Shown here piece by piece: positions 35,338-47,124 of a stretch of DNA of 64,000 bases. A model generated the notes under the pieces. The model searched no databases. It saw only the letters and a program-made list of their open reading frames with translations, and was not told the DNA's origin. The position numbers were made by a program, and so were the translations under genes. The DNA comes from Talpa occidentalis (Eukaryota; Chordata; Mammalia; Eulipotyphla; Talpidae). The DNA is taken from contig NW_023601433.1 in assembly GCF_014898055.3 (NCBI RefSeq), positions 43,519,876 to 43,583,875 on the forward strand. Direction: 5' to 3'. The stretch's first letter is position 1, and each line of letters begins with the position of its first letter.

Positions 35338-35394
35338 CCCAGCAACACAGTGTACCAATGCATATGACAAATTAGAAAACAGACAGTAGGGAGT

Positions 35395-36351
35395 AGAAGA
35401 ACCACATGCAACCCAGCAACTCCTCAGGAAAAAAGCACACCACAAAAAGAAAACAACCCCCCAGATTGCAATGACAGTAAATTGGAAGAATTTCTGAGCC
35501 TTCCAGAAAGAGAATTTAAAATTGCCATGATTAAAAAAGTGACAGAACTCATAAAGGAAAACAATGATATGAGAAAATTAATCAACGATCAGAAGAATGA
35601 AATTGAGTCCCTAAAGGGGGAAGCAAAAGAAACGCAGGAGATCAAAGAATTAATGGAAGAACTAAAGAACTCTGGGAAAAGCAATGAAAGCAGAATAGAT
35701 GAAATAGAAGAATGAATAAGTACTCTTGAAGACACAGAAATAAAAAGAACCAAAACAGAAAAGAAAAGAGAAGTACAAAGGAAAAAGACTGAAGAAAGAC
35801 TTTGGGAACTATCTGACTCCATGAGGAAAGGAAATATAAGAGTTATAGGAATACCAGAAGGAGAGGAGAGAGATGTAGGAACAGAGAAAATATTCAAAGA
35901 GATAATTGAAGAGAACTTCCCAAATGTGAAGAAGGAGCTGAAAATTGATATACAAGAAGCAAGAAGAACACCAAACTTCCACGACGAAAGGAAAAATACA
36001 GCAAGACACATAATAGCAAAGCTCCCAAGAATCCAGAACAAGGAAAAAACAATGAAGCTGGCAAGAGGGAAGAAACAGATAACATTCAAAGGAAAACCAA
36101 TCAGGCTGACATCAGACTTCTCTGAAGAAACACTACGGGCAAGGAGAGTGTGGAGGGACATAGTCAACAGACTCTAAGAAAACAGATGCCAACCAAGAAT
36201 ACTCTATCCCGCAAAGCTCTCCTTCCTCTATGAAGAAAGAATAAGGACCTTCCCAGACAAACAAAAACTCTGGAATTTCATTACGACTAAACCCCACTTC
36301 AAAAAAATACTACAAGGAATACTAAAGCCAGAACCTCAGAGGGACAAATAA
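35395..36351 (+). pseudogene. L1 ORF1 (RNA-binding protein), disabled
   Basis: The frame is open from after a TGA at 35365 and runs to TAA at 36349-36351. No ATG stands at the expected start near 35395; the first in-frame ATG is at 35527. The N-terminal half is acidic, Lys/Glu-rich and heptad-like (coiled coil), as expected for ORF1p trimers. The middle has the RRM-like segment (NIRVIGIPEGEE at about 35832) and the C-terminal part has the FPDKQKLW-type block near 36250. Two in-frame stops interrupt it: TGA at 35713-35715 (from a likely CpG codon) and TAA at 36175-36177. The product would normally bind L1 RNA and chaperone nucleic acid in the cytoplasmic RNP; this copy cannot make it in full. 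Confidence 0.88.
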
Positions 36352-36421
36352 CAACGAAAGAAGGCCAAAAAAAAAGTTATTAAAAGAATAAATAAATAAA
36401 ATCAAAGGAAACACAAACACA

Positions 36422-39400
36422 ATGGCAAATACAGATGCTAACATATCAATATTAACTCTAAATGTAAATGGACTAAACTCTTCAATAAAAAGACACAGAG
36501 TTGCAGCCTGGATTAAGGAACAAAACCCAACCTTTTGCTGTCTCCAGGAAACACATTTAGCTACAAAAGATAAAAATAGGCTCAAAGTTAAAGGATGGAA
36601 AACAATCCTACAAGCAAATGGACCAAAAAATAAAGCAGGAACAGCTATACTTATTTCAGATAAAACAGATTTCAAACTCAAAAAGATAAAAAGAGACCCC
36701 AATGGTCACTACTTTATGATCAAGGGGACAATACTTCAAGAAGAAATAACACTCATTAACATATACTCACCAAACGAAGAAGCACCAAAATATATCAGAC
36801 AACTGTTGTCATCTCTGATAACAGACATCAGAGAAAACACATACGTAGTGGGAGACTTCAACACACCACTATCAACAATGGATAGATCAACAAGACAAAA
36901 AATAAGTAAACAAACTAAAGCTCTAAATAACGACCTAGAGCATTTGGGCTTAACAGACATCTATAGAACACTAAACCCAAAAAAAAAACGGAGTACACAT
37001 TTTTCTCAAGTGCACATGGATCATTCTCCAGGATCGATCATATACTGGGGCACAAGACAAACATCAACAGATACACCAAGATTGAAATCATACCAACCAT
37101 CTTTTCTGACCATGAAGGCATCAAACTAGAAATAAACCGCAAAAAGAAGGCAAGGAACTATCCTACCTCATGGAGATTAAAAACCACACTACTGGAAGAC
37201 CACTGGACTAATGAGGAGATCAAAGAAGAAATTAAAAATTATTTGAATTGAATGACAAGGAGGACACCAATATCCTAAATGTATGGGATGCAGCAAAAGC
37301 AGTAATAAGAGGAAAATATATAGCAATAGAAGCTCACATCAAGAAACAAGAAAGAACTCAAAGAAACAACCTAATCTCAAAGCTCAAAGATCTAGAAAAA
37401 GAACAACAAAAAACCCCAAATCAGTAGAAGAAAAGAAATAATAAAAACCAAAGCAGAAACAAATGAAACTGAAACTAAAAAAACAATCCAAAAGATCAAT
37501 GAAACCAAGAGCTGGTTCTTCAAAAAAATCAGTAAAATAGACAAACCTCTAACAAGGCTCACAAAGGAAAAAAGGGAGAAAGCACAAATACACAGGATCA
37601 CAAATGAAAGAGGAGAAATCACAACGGACACAGCAGAAATCAAAAGTATAATCAGTAACTACTATGAACAGTTATATGGAAACAAGTTCAACAATCTAGA
37701 GGAGATGGACAAATTCCTACAACTCTGCAATCACCCAAAGCTAGATAAAGAAGAAATAGAACACCTAAACAGACCAATTACATGCAGTGACATTGAAATG
37801 GTAATCAAAAACCTCCCCAAAAACAAAAGCCCAGGACCTGATGGATTTACAAATGAATTCTACCAAACATTCAGAGATGAATTAGTGCCTATCCTTCACA
37901 AACTCTTCCAAAAAATTGAGAAGGAAGGGATAATACCAAACACGTTCTATGAAGCATTACACTAATACCAAACATTACACTAATACCAAAACCAAACAAG
38001 GACAACACAAAAAAGGAAAACTACAGGCCAATCTCCCTAATGAACACTGATGCAAAAATCCTCAATAAAATTTTAGCTATTAGAATCCAACAATGTATCC
38101 ATAAGATAATTCACCACGACCAAGTAGGATTCATTCCAGGGACACAAGGATGGTTTGACATCCGAAAATCAATCAATGTTATCCAACACATCAACAAAAA
38201 GAAATATAAAAACCATATGATAATATCAATAGATGCTGAGAAAGCTTTCGACAAAGTGCAACACCCATTCATGATAAAAGCCCTTGAAATTCTTGGGATA
38301 CAAGGAACATACCTCAACATCATAAAGGCCATCTATGACAAGACAACAGCCAGTATCATTCTCAATGGTGAAAAGCTGAAAGCAATTCCATTAAGATCTG
38401 GAACAAGACAAGGATGTCCACTTTCACCACTGCTTTTCAATATAATACTGGAAGTCCTAGCCAGAGCAATAAGACAAAAGAAAGACATCCAAGGAATCCA
38501 AATAGGAAAAGAAGAAGTCAAACTATCACTATTTGCAGATGATATGATAATATACATAGAGAACCCCAAAAACTCCACAGAAAAACTAATTCAACTCATC
38601 ATTCAGTTCAGTAAAGTGGCAGGATACAAAATCAACACGCAAAAGTCAGTAGCCTTCCTATACACAAACAATAAATCTGAAGAAGGAGAAATCAAAAAAA
38701 AAAACACCCCTTTTATTACTGAAACAAAAAAAAATCAAATATTAGGTAATAAATCTAACAAAAGAGGTAAAGGACCTATACAAAGAAAACTATAAAACAC
38801 TGTTAAAAGAAATAGAAAAAGACACAAAGAAATGGAAAAGCATCCCCTGCTCATGGATTGGGAGAATAAACATTATTAAAATGGCCATCCTACCAAAAGC
38901 AATATACAGATTCAATGATATTCCAATCAAAATTTCAATGTCATTCTTCAAAGAAATAGAACAATTATTGATGAAATTCATATGGAATCACCAAAAACCC
39001 CGAATAGCCAAAGCTCTACTGAAAAAAAAAGAAGGGAATGGAGGCATCACACTCCCAGACTTCAAACTCTACTACAAAGCCATAATCATCAAAACTGCAT
39101 GGTATTGGAACAAGAACAGACATACAGACCAATGGAATCGAATAGAAAATCCAGAAATAAACCCACAGATTTATGGACAACTAATCTTTGACAAAGGAGC
39201 AAAGACTATGCATTGGAGCAAAGAAAGTTTGTTCAATAAATGGTGCTGGGAAAACTGGGTCGCTGCATGCAAAAGAATGAAGCTTGACCACTACCTCACA
39301 CCATACACAAAAATCAACTCAAAATGCTTACAAGAAAGTTAAAAAAAAAAAGAGAATACCAATGAATCAATTAAAATCACAAAAGAAAAAAAAATCAACT

Positions 39401-40347
39401 CTAAATGGATTAAAGAACTAGACATAAGACCTGAAACCATAAAATACATAGAAGGAAATATAGGCGAAACACTACTTGATTTGCACATCAAAGACATCTT
39501 TACAGACACATCACCCAAAGCAGTGATAGTGAAGGCAAAGATCAACAGCTGGGACTACATCAAATTAAAGAGCTTCTGCACAGCAAAAGAGACAATAACA
39601 AAACCAAAGAGAAACCCCACCAACTGGGAGAACATTTTTGCACACAACACTAATGATAAAGGACTTATCACAAAAATCTGCAAAGAGCTGATGAGACTCA
39701 ACAACAACAAAGAAAATAACCCAGTCAGAAAATGGGCAGAAGAGCTAAAAAGAAACTTCTCTGAAGAGGAAATGCAAATGGCCAACAGGCATATGAAAAA
39801 ATGTTCAACATCACTTGCAATCAGGGAAATGCAAATCAAAACTACCATGAGATACCATCTTACACCAGTGAGAATGGCACATATTAGAAAAACTAGCAAC
39901 AACAAATGTTGGCGAGGGTGTGGAGAAAAAGGAACTCTTCTGCACTGCTGGTGGGAGTGCAGACTGGTCCAACCACTATGGAGAGCTGTGTGGAGATTTC
40001 TGGACCTACTAAACATAGAGCTTCCATATGATCCAGCAATTCCACTCCTAGGTATTTACCCAAAGGACACAGAAACATCAATTCCAAAGAACACCTGCAC
40101 CCCTATGTTTATAGCAGCACTATTCACAATAGCTAAGCTTTGGAAACAGCCCAAATGCCCAAAAATAGATGACTGGATCAAGAAGATGTGGTCCATATAT
40201 ACCATGGAATATTACTCAGCATTCAAAAAAGATAAACACATGCAATTTGCAGCAACATGGATGGTGCTGGAAGGGATCATGCTCAGTGAAATAAGCCAAA
40301 AAGAAAAAGAAAAATACCGGATGGTCTCACTCATAGCAGGAATCTAG
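36422..40347 (+). pseudogene. L1 ORF2 (endonuclease-reverse transcriptase), frameshifted
   Basis: ATG at 36422. The APE-type endonuclease is visible at the start (LTLNVNGLNS, CCLQETHL, VVGDFNTPLS). The fingers/palm RT begin with NKSPGPDGF (about 37827); the palm continues with [10 protein letters not shown] (about 38227), [15 protein letters not shown] (about 38400) and the catalytic [11 protein letters not shown] (about 38524). The C-terminal Cys-rich segment [18 protein letters not shown] is near 39910. The frame moves at least at about 36985, 37250, 37415, 37955 and near 38700; further stops are at 37249 and 39340. An exact 18-bp tandem duplication (37955-37972 and 37973-37990) also occurs. 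Most shifts lie in A-runs. The enzyme would nick target DNA and prime reverse transcription in cis; it is inactive here as read. Confidence 0.93.
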
Positions 40348-40535
40348 AAAACTTAAATAAGGGACCAGGAAAATGAATAACTATAAGAAAGTGAAAATCA
40401 AAATCAACAAAAAACTATGAACCAGAGACACTTTTTGGGGAGTGGGGGGCAGGAGGGGAGGGATTGGGGTCAGAATGTGGGGGATGAAATTGTATGGGGA
40501 ATATAAAAATAAAATTTATTATTAAAAAAAAAGAA

Positions 40536-40697
40536 AAAAGCAAAAAATAAATACATAAAATAAAATGGGAATGGGTGATTTTTAATTTCTGTGCACATTT
40601 TTCCTGACAATAAATGTCAAGAAATAAAAATTAAAATTTCTATATATGTGAGTGGTTTTAAGATAAAAAAAATAAAAAAATAAAAACTTAAAAAAAA
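40536..40697 (+). other. Non-L1 spacer, probable 3'-transduced DNA
   Basis: About 160 bp of AT-rich DNA between the first L1 A-tail and the second L1 3' end (contains 'tttctgtgcacatttttcct'). It has no counterpart in the other L1 copies of this window. Being inside the outer TSD, it must have arrived with the L1. Confidence 0.75.
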
Positions 40698-41487
40698 ATG
40701 GCAGAAGAGCTAAAAAGAAACTTCTCTGAAGAGGAAATGCAAATGGACAACAAGCATATGAAAAAATGTTCAACATCACTTGTAATCAGGGAAATGCAAA
40801 TCAAAACTACCATGAGATACCATCTTACACCAGTGAGAATGGCACATATTAAAAAAACTAGCAACAACAAATGTTGGCGAGGGTGTGAAGAAAAAGGAAC
40901 TCTTCTTCACTGTTGGTGGGAGTGCAAACTGGTCCAACCACTATGAAGAGCTGTGTGGAGATTTCTGGACCTACTAAACATAGAGCTTCCATATGATCCA
41001 GCAATTCCACTCCTAGGTATTTACCCAAAGGACACAGAAACATCAATTCCAAAGAGCACCTGCACCCCTATGTTTATAGCAGCACTGTTTACAATAGCTA
41101 AGCTTTGGAAATAACCCAAATGCCCAAAAATAGATGACTGGATCAAGAAGATGTGGTCCATATATACCATGGAATATTACTCAGCATTCAAAAAAGATAA
41201 ACACATGCAATTTGCAGCAACATGGATGGCGCTGGAAGGGATCATGCTCAGCAAAATAAGCCAGAAAGAAAAAGAAAATACCGGATGGTCTCACTCATAG
41301 CAGGAATCTAGAAAACTTAAATAAGGGACCAGGAAAATGAATAACTATAAGAAAGTGAAAATCAAAATCAACAAAAAACTATGAACCAGAGACACTCTAT
41401 GGGGGGTGGGGGGCGGGAGGGGAGGGATTGGGGTCAAATAAGGGGATTGCAATCGTATGGGGAATATAAAAATAAAATTTATTATTA
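40698..41487 (+). mobile_element. Second L1 3' end inside the same TSD
   Basis: Begins at 'atggcagaagagctaaaaag' and repeats 39735-40527 of the upstream L1 with few differences, including the CWRGC segment, the G-rich run (41400-41425) and the AATAAAATTTATTATT end. No separate TSD is visible around it; the only TSD found is the outer one. Frames within it are remnants of ORF2. Confidence 0.93.
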
Positions 41488-41504
41488 AAAACAAAGATAA
41501 TAGA
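41488..41504. repeat. Right TSD of the composite L1
   Basis: AAAACAAAGATAATAGA, perfect copy of 33907-33923, following the A-rich end of the second L1 3' end. Confidence 0.9.
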
Positions 41505-41525
41505 TTTTAAAAATTTAAAAAATAG

Positions 41526-42262
41526 GCAGTTGCAGTCATGTTCTCCTGGTTTCTGTCTCCCTGCAAGGGTCACCCAACCACAGCCCAGTCACCAGAATCA
41601 CGGCAGCCTCATAAAGGAGCCAAGCCACTGGGAACCCAGCTCTGGGGGTCCCCTGGCAAAGAGGCTATAGCAGGACCCTCATGATGTCTGGTGACAAAAG
41701 AATGTCTGTCTGCCCTCAATTAGACAACCTTTCATATGGGTGGGGGCCATTCATGAAGCAACTGGCACAGTATAGCAAGACCTGTGGGGTAAGCTCCCCC
41801 TGGAGTCCCCCGGTGGCTACCCACAAAATGCAGCCACAGTGAAGATTCTCAGGCCTGTTCCCACCCCAGAGTGGACACCCAGAGTGACATCTACCTGGAC
41901 TCATGCTATTTGCAGGACAAGTGGTGTGCCCTGTACAACATCAGGGCCATCCTGCTTTCCATCCAGTGCCTACTGGGAGAACCCCAATCAACAGCCCTTT
42001 GAACACGCTTGCTGCCAAGCTCTAGAAAAACCCCACAGTTTTTAAGAAGTACCTGGAAGAAACCTACTCAAAGCAAGCCTCTAGTCAAGAGCTCTGACGG
42101 GAGCTGGTCAGCCTCTCAGAGTGTTGTCTCCATCTTCTTAGGTGATCTGTTTCTGTACAGGACTCTCTATCTCAAGTTATAGTGTTATTTTTGTTTTGTT
42201 TGTTTTTAAAATTAAGTCTCTCATGGAGCCCTTGTGAAAAATATATTAAATAAATCCAAAAA
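41526..42262 (+). pseudogene. UBE2C: UBE2C processed pseudogene
   Basis: UBE2C is the E2 ubiquitin-conjugating enzyme that works with the APC/C in mitosis. The copy follows the mRNA without introns: 5' UTR-like 'gtcatgttctcctggtttct', then coding matches such as LMMSGDK (41677-41697), CPLSLEF-region remnants, HP-VDT (about 41865), [20 protein letters not shown] (about 41918-41980) and KKYLEETYSKQAS (about 42043-42080), then 3' UTR and AATAAATCC plus poly-A (42251-42270). The start codon is lost, several indels shift the frame, and the catalytic Cys codon (GNICLD of the parent) reads TAC (Tyr) at 41892-41894. It lies only about 20 bp from the L1 TSD. TSDs of its own are not clear (weak TTAAAAAAT-like matches). 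Confidence 0.93.
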
Positions 42263-42275
42263 AAAAAGAAAGTTA

Positions 42276-43007
42276 AAAAAATGACAGGAATAAGTAAGCA
42301 AATCAGCAATAAAATATACATGAAGAAATTACACTTTATTTTAAAAATTGGGTTAGAAATAAAACAAAAATTCCAGGTGTATTTCATTTGTAAGAACTAT
42401 TTCAAGACAAACATCAAAAAATCTTTTAGAATGTAATTGTTCAAACAGGAATGGGGAAAAGAAGCTATGCCATGATAATTATTTTTTTAAAATATGGTTA
42501 ATGATAAACAACATAATTAAAAGAGAATGCATTAAAAGAACTAAGAACTAACTTCATTTGAGAGATATTTTATTCAATGAAAAAGATTTGACAGTAATGA
42601 TCTTTGATCACTTAACAGTACAATGAATAGGAATACAAAGAAAATTAGCAAATTCACAATTGTAACAGGGTTTAAAAATATACCTGTATTAGATACTGAT
42701 TAAAGTCTAATTATAAAAGTCTAAAGTCTAATTATAAGTAAGGATATATTTCAATTAACAAGTCTTTTTATTATAACAATCCCTTTAATTATAAATGCAG
42801 GTTATATTTCACAAATGTAATGAAATTCTTTAGCACAAACATCATTAATAATACTTTTTTTTCTTCAGGTATCCACACATTGCATTGGATGAAGATGTAG
42901 TCATTTGAATTTTTCTTCATCAGAGAATATATATTTACTTTAGAAAGTCATTAGTTAAACAGTTTTTGAGTATCAAATTTAAATGTATGTAGGCAATTAT
43001 TTCTTTT
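42276..43007. other. AT-rich intergenic DNA, no gene seen
   Basis: Contains a small tandem duplication (AAAGTCTAATTATAA units, 42704-42737). No coding signal. Confidence 0.45.
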
Positions 43008-43500
43008 CAATATAATTTATTTATGTATATATATTTTACATTATTGTTCATTTTGGTACAATGCATGCTTTCCACTCTCAGGTGTAGTCCCTGTAAAATT
43101 CCCACCACTAATTCACCCGTGCCCCATCACCATAGTCCCTTGTGCTCTTCCCTCCCCTGTTTTGATCCCTATCCCTCCCCTGCAGAATGTCTCTGATTTA
43201 TAGTTGCCTGTTAATTTTGGGGGTTTGCTTGTTTGCTTGTTTTTGTTATTATTTTTTCCCCAATGTCTTATTTGGTTCCTATAAGTGAGACCATCCCATA
43301 AATTTCTTTTTCCTTCTGACTTATTTCACTGAGCAAAATTCCTTCTAGCTCATCCATGTTGCTGCGAATGGCATGAGTTTATCTTTTTTGATTGCTGAAT
43401 AGTATTCCATATGTATATACACTATATCTTTTTTATCCAGTCATCTATTTTTAGGCATTTGGGTTGTTTCCATATCTTACCTATCTCCTATGTATATTGC
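43008..43500 (-). mobile_element. L1 3' end fragment (minus)
   Basis: Reverse complement of an L1 ORF2 tail and 3' UTR: 'cattattgttcattttggta', 'cccaccactaattcacccgt', 'ccatcaccatagtcccttgt', 'tcatccatgttgctgcgaat', 'gattgctgaatagtattcca'. Same 3' UTR type as 29018-29381. Clear TSD not found. Confidence 0.85.
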
Positions 43501-43549
43501 AGCACTATCAATTAACACGTCTTAATACCACAACCATCAGCTTAGAGAT

Positions 43550-44530
43550 AAACACACATGTACAAAGATATACATATTAAAAAGTGGGCAAAAGATCTGA
43601 ACAGAAACCTCACCCAGGAAAATACACAGATGGCAAATAAGCATATGAGAAGATGCTTCATATGTCATTAAGACATTATAAATTGAAAGAACAATGAGAC
43701 ACTTGTATACACCTATCCAAATGACTATATTTTAACATGCAATAACACCAAATGCTGGTGAAGATTGAAACAAGGATTTTCAGCATTGCTGGTGGGAATG
43801 CAAAGGGTTCAGTCACTTTGGAAGAGAATTTTGCAGTTTCTTAAAGACTAAATATACTCTTACCATATGATCAAGCAATTATGCCCTCTTCGTATTCAAA
43901 AAATCAGAAACTCTGGTCCTCACAAAAACATGCCAATGTGTGTTTATAGCAATTTTGTTCATATTCGCCAAAATGTAGTAACAACCACGATGTCTTTCAG
44001 TTGGTGGAAGGATACACAAGCAGCGGACATCCAGACAATGAAATATTATTCAGTACTAAAAAAGAAATTAATTATCAAGTCATGAAAAGAGATGGAGGAT
44101 CTTAAATGCAAACTGAAAAAGTCAATTTGAAATTCAAACCATCTGTCAAATATTATGGACAAGGTAAAAATGTGGAGACAGGTAAAAAGGTCATTGATTG
44201 CCAGGATTTTTGGTGAGAAGAGGCGGGATTGAATAGGTAGGCAGAGCACATTTTGGGGGGCAGTGAAATCATTCTGCATGATACTGTAATAGTGGATACA
44301 TGTCACGTTTTTCAAGAGGCACAGAATGTAAAACACTAGGAGTGAAGTTTAATGTGAACTAGGGGCTTCAGTAGCTAACAATGTGTCGATGTTGACCCCA
44401 GAACCGAAGATGTTAAAACCAGGAAACTAAGAGAAGAGAGCTGAACAAGTGTATGGGAACCTTCTTTACATTCTACTCAATTTTTCTATAAACTTAAAAT
44501 TGCCCTAGAATAAAGTGTAATGACTTTTTA
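43550..44530 (+). mobile_element. Old L1 ORF2 C-terminal and 3' relic
   Basis: Landmarks in order: 'aaaagtgggcaaaagatctg', 'agatggcaaataagcatatg', 'ccaaatgctggtgaagattg', 'accatatgatcaagcaatta', 'gcccatagaataaagtg'-like end. Diverged, frame broken. Independent of the adjacent minus-strand fragment. Confidence 0.75.
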
Positions 44531-44825
44531 AAATTGTATTTAGAAGTAGCATAAAATTTAAATTGACTAGTAACACAATGGAATTAATGATGGTAAGCAA
44601 GGAGCTTACCCTAAACAAAGCCTAAGTCTACAGAGTGTCAGACCTCACATAGAGTCAGGCAGTTGTTACATGGAAGAGAAGGGTGTAGTCGGGGGGGAGT
44701 CTATTAGGGTGAGGGTGTGGGAACAGGGTACGTAAACTAGGGTTCACTTCCAGAAAGAGGAAACGTAATCCTCGTTGGGAAATGAGAGTAAGCGAAGGCT
44801 TCATGGACTAAAACTCTGGCAACTA

Positions 44826-45095
44826 GGGCCTCCCCTGGTGGCACAGGCGGTTGAGCGCAGCACTGTGAAGCTGTCCACAGCATCTGCAGTGCCGGTTTGA
44901 TCCCTGCCAGCGGTGGAGATACCCACATGGTGGGGCAGACCTCTCCTGTCTCGCCTGCTGCTCCCCTCAGCAGTGTATTTCGTCAGTCTGCCTGTTCTGT
45001 TCCTCACTCTGTCTCTGGTGAATCCTCTCACCCTCCCGCACATCTGGCCTGTACCCCATTTTTGTATAAATAAATAAATCAACCTTAAAAAAAAA
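44826..45095 (+). mobile_element. tRNA-derived SINE, older subfamily
   Basis: GGCCTCCCCTGGTGGCACAG head, GCGCAGCACTGTGAAGCTG, GGTTTGATCCCTGCC B box, 'cccctcagcagtgtatttc', AATAAATAAATC tail. TSD AAAACTCTGGCAACTA at 44810-44825 and 45096-45111, perfect. Confidence 0.93.
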
Positions 45096-45111
45096 AAAAC
45101 TCTGGCAACTA

Positions 45112-46792
45112 AAGACACGGAAATGGGGCTAAGGAAGAACAAGAAAGGGCAGCATATGAAACCAACAGGAGAGGCCTTAGCTAATTGTGCAATACAGTAA
45201 TGAGAGCAGAACAAAAGGATCTGAAGCTTTCAAGGGATACATTGACCGATTAGACCAGAAGAGTTTTAAATTTCTTTTGGTGAATTTGCAGACACGAATT
45301 AAAAGGTGAAGTCAGAGAAAAAGTAATTGTCACATCTATAGTGATTAATTTCCATACAGACTAATTTTCTTTGGTTGGTAGCATGAGTGTAGCAAGACAG
45401 ATTCACCACAGTGGAAAGCAGAAGGTGGCATTAAGGAGTAGAATCAAATTCCCTCTGTTGGAATCCTGTTTCTACCGTCTGTTGTGTGATTCTAGGCATA
45501 TTTCTTAACCACTTGTGTGTGATAGTAAAAATAATTTCCCCATATGCTGGAGCCTGTGGAAGCTAAAACATGAGATATAATATATGACATATGGAAGGTG
45601 CTTTTACTAGCACATATTATAGAGGAAGTGCCCAAGAAATATTAGGAATCATTGAAGAAGCATCACAAACAATATTGAGAGGTTTGCTACAAATTAGAAC
45701 GATTCTTGCCACAAATATGAAAGGCAAAAGAAAATTATCCTTAATAACACAGCTTTGAGATTTCTCTCAGGTCAGACCTTACCATTTCTGGTCCAGGTCA
45801 ACAAGATCAACTCCATCTCCTTCCTTTTTGCCTACTTCGCTCTAGTAGCTCCTCTTCCCCTCGCTCTGGGATAGCATTCAGCTCTTCTGACCAAATTCCT
45901 GGCTTCTATCATCATATAAGCTCCCAGGAAAAGTGAGCAAAGCTCACTATATTAAAAGGAACAAGTCAGAAAGAGCTGAAAATAAGATTAAAGACGAGAG
46001 AGAAAGCCACCAAATAGCATTCAAAGGACAGATCACTTCAATAGTTGCTCTAATGCATTATTTCTAAAAACATGATGCTGTTTAAAATGTGCTGTTGTGA
46101 AGCATTTTTATGAAAAGGAAAGAAAAGTGGCTGCTTCTCAACCATTCTTACAATTCAGGCTTTCTGCTTTAGCCCCAGTGAAAGGAAAGATTTCACAGAG
46201 GTAACTACCAGCATGAGCAGTGAGAAAATCTCCTTTACACGTTGAGTTCTTGATTCTAGAGTCTAAAAACAGCAAACATTGGACTGCCTAACACAGGGGA
46301 AAGAAGAAAATGTGCCCCAAGCCATAGGATGATAAGTCACTGGCATATTTTAACAAGTATATCTAGCCCCCAGCAAACTGATAGTCTCCCCACTGGCAGT
46401 GCTGGATCCCAGGGCAGCTTTCTGATATAAATGGTGCTGTTTTCCTGACCACAGTGGGGCAGCTAACGCCAACTGGCCAACCGAGGGTTTCAACCAAAAA
46501 GACTTTGATAGAGGAGTCAGTGTCTCTGCAGGTGATTGGACTTGCTTGGAAATGATAGGCTCGACATTCCCCTATCATGAAGCTACGAATGGGAGGCATC
46601 AGTCAGCAGTGTCTGAGAGGAAGCCAGAGATGAGAGATGGAGAGCAGATAGATCTCCAGTTCCTAGACTCAGTCTCTCTCCCTGGGAGACCCATTTACAT
46701 TTTTACCAGTAGCTTCAAGGATATAGTCCAACATCTGTGATTAAGTCCCATTTTCTCTGTAAGCTGGCTCTAATTTGTGTTGCTCTGAAAAT
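45112..46792. other. Intergenic, no gene seen (MIR inside)
   Basis: A MIR relic at about 45435-45640 is listed separately. The remainder is single-copy-looking, with no supported exon. Confidence 0.4.
45435..45640 (+). repeat. MIR SINE relic
   Basis: MIR order: 'gaatcctgtttctaccgtct', 'gtgattctaggcatatttct', a gap, then 'tggaaggtgcttttactagc'. Diverged. Confidence 0.5.
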
Positions 46793-46804
46793 AAATCCCT
46801 AGTA

Positions 46805-47053
46805 AAAAGGATCGGGGTGGGGTGGGAAGAGCACAAGGGACCGCAGTGATGGTGCCCAGGTGAAATGGTGGTGGGAATTTCAGGGGGAAATCACACATTA
46901 TACAACTATGAAGAATGATGTAATAAATATATATAAAAAATAAAAGAAATGAAATGTACAGAGGGAAAATATTAAATGTACTGCATATACATAAAAAATA
47001 AAATAAAAATAAAAGGTCAGGCAAACATACCTGACTTCTTAGGGGAAAAAAAA
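46805..47053 (+). mobile_element. 5'-truncated L1 3' end with probable 3' transduction
   Basis: L1 3' UTR (gagcacaagggaccgcagtg, ggtgaaatggtggtgggaat) ends with an A-rich TATATATAAAAAATAAAAG at about 46945. About 100 bp of other DNA (atgtactgcatatacat, ggtcaggcaaacatacctga) follows, then a second A-run, then the TSD. TSD AAATCCCTAGTA at 46793-46804 and 47054-47065. Confidence 0.8.
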
Positions 47054-47124
47054 AAATCCCTAGTAGTAGAATGCGTACATGACCCATCTCCCCAAGTTCA
47101 TTATAAGATCTTGACAGCAGAGAA

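Larger units (their letters stand above)
33924..40535 (+). mobile_element. Nearly full-length young L1
   Basis: Starts with a GC-rich 5' UTR carrying AACATGGCGGCGAGGAG near the first base, the place and form of the YY1 site known from L1 promoters. It holds tandem 5' UTR monomers, ORF1 (about 35395-36351), a 70-bp spacer, ORF2 (36422-40347), a 3' UTR with a G-rich run (about 40437-40470) and AATAAAATTTATTATT before poly-A. All parts of an autonomous L1 are in order, 6.6 kb. Both ORFs are broken, so this copy is not competent as read. Orientation and completeness are directly seen; age is inferred from the perfect TSD and high CpG content of the 5' UTR. Confidence 0.95.

Noticed and set aside
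40698..41487. Independent later insertion of a second L1 into the first L1 tail
   Set aside because: No inner TSD could be found, and the perfect TSD encloses both parts. Kept as the alternative to the transduction model.
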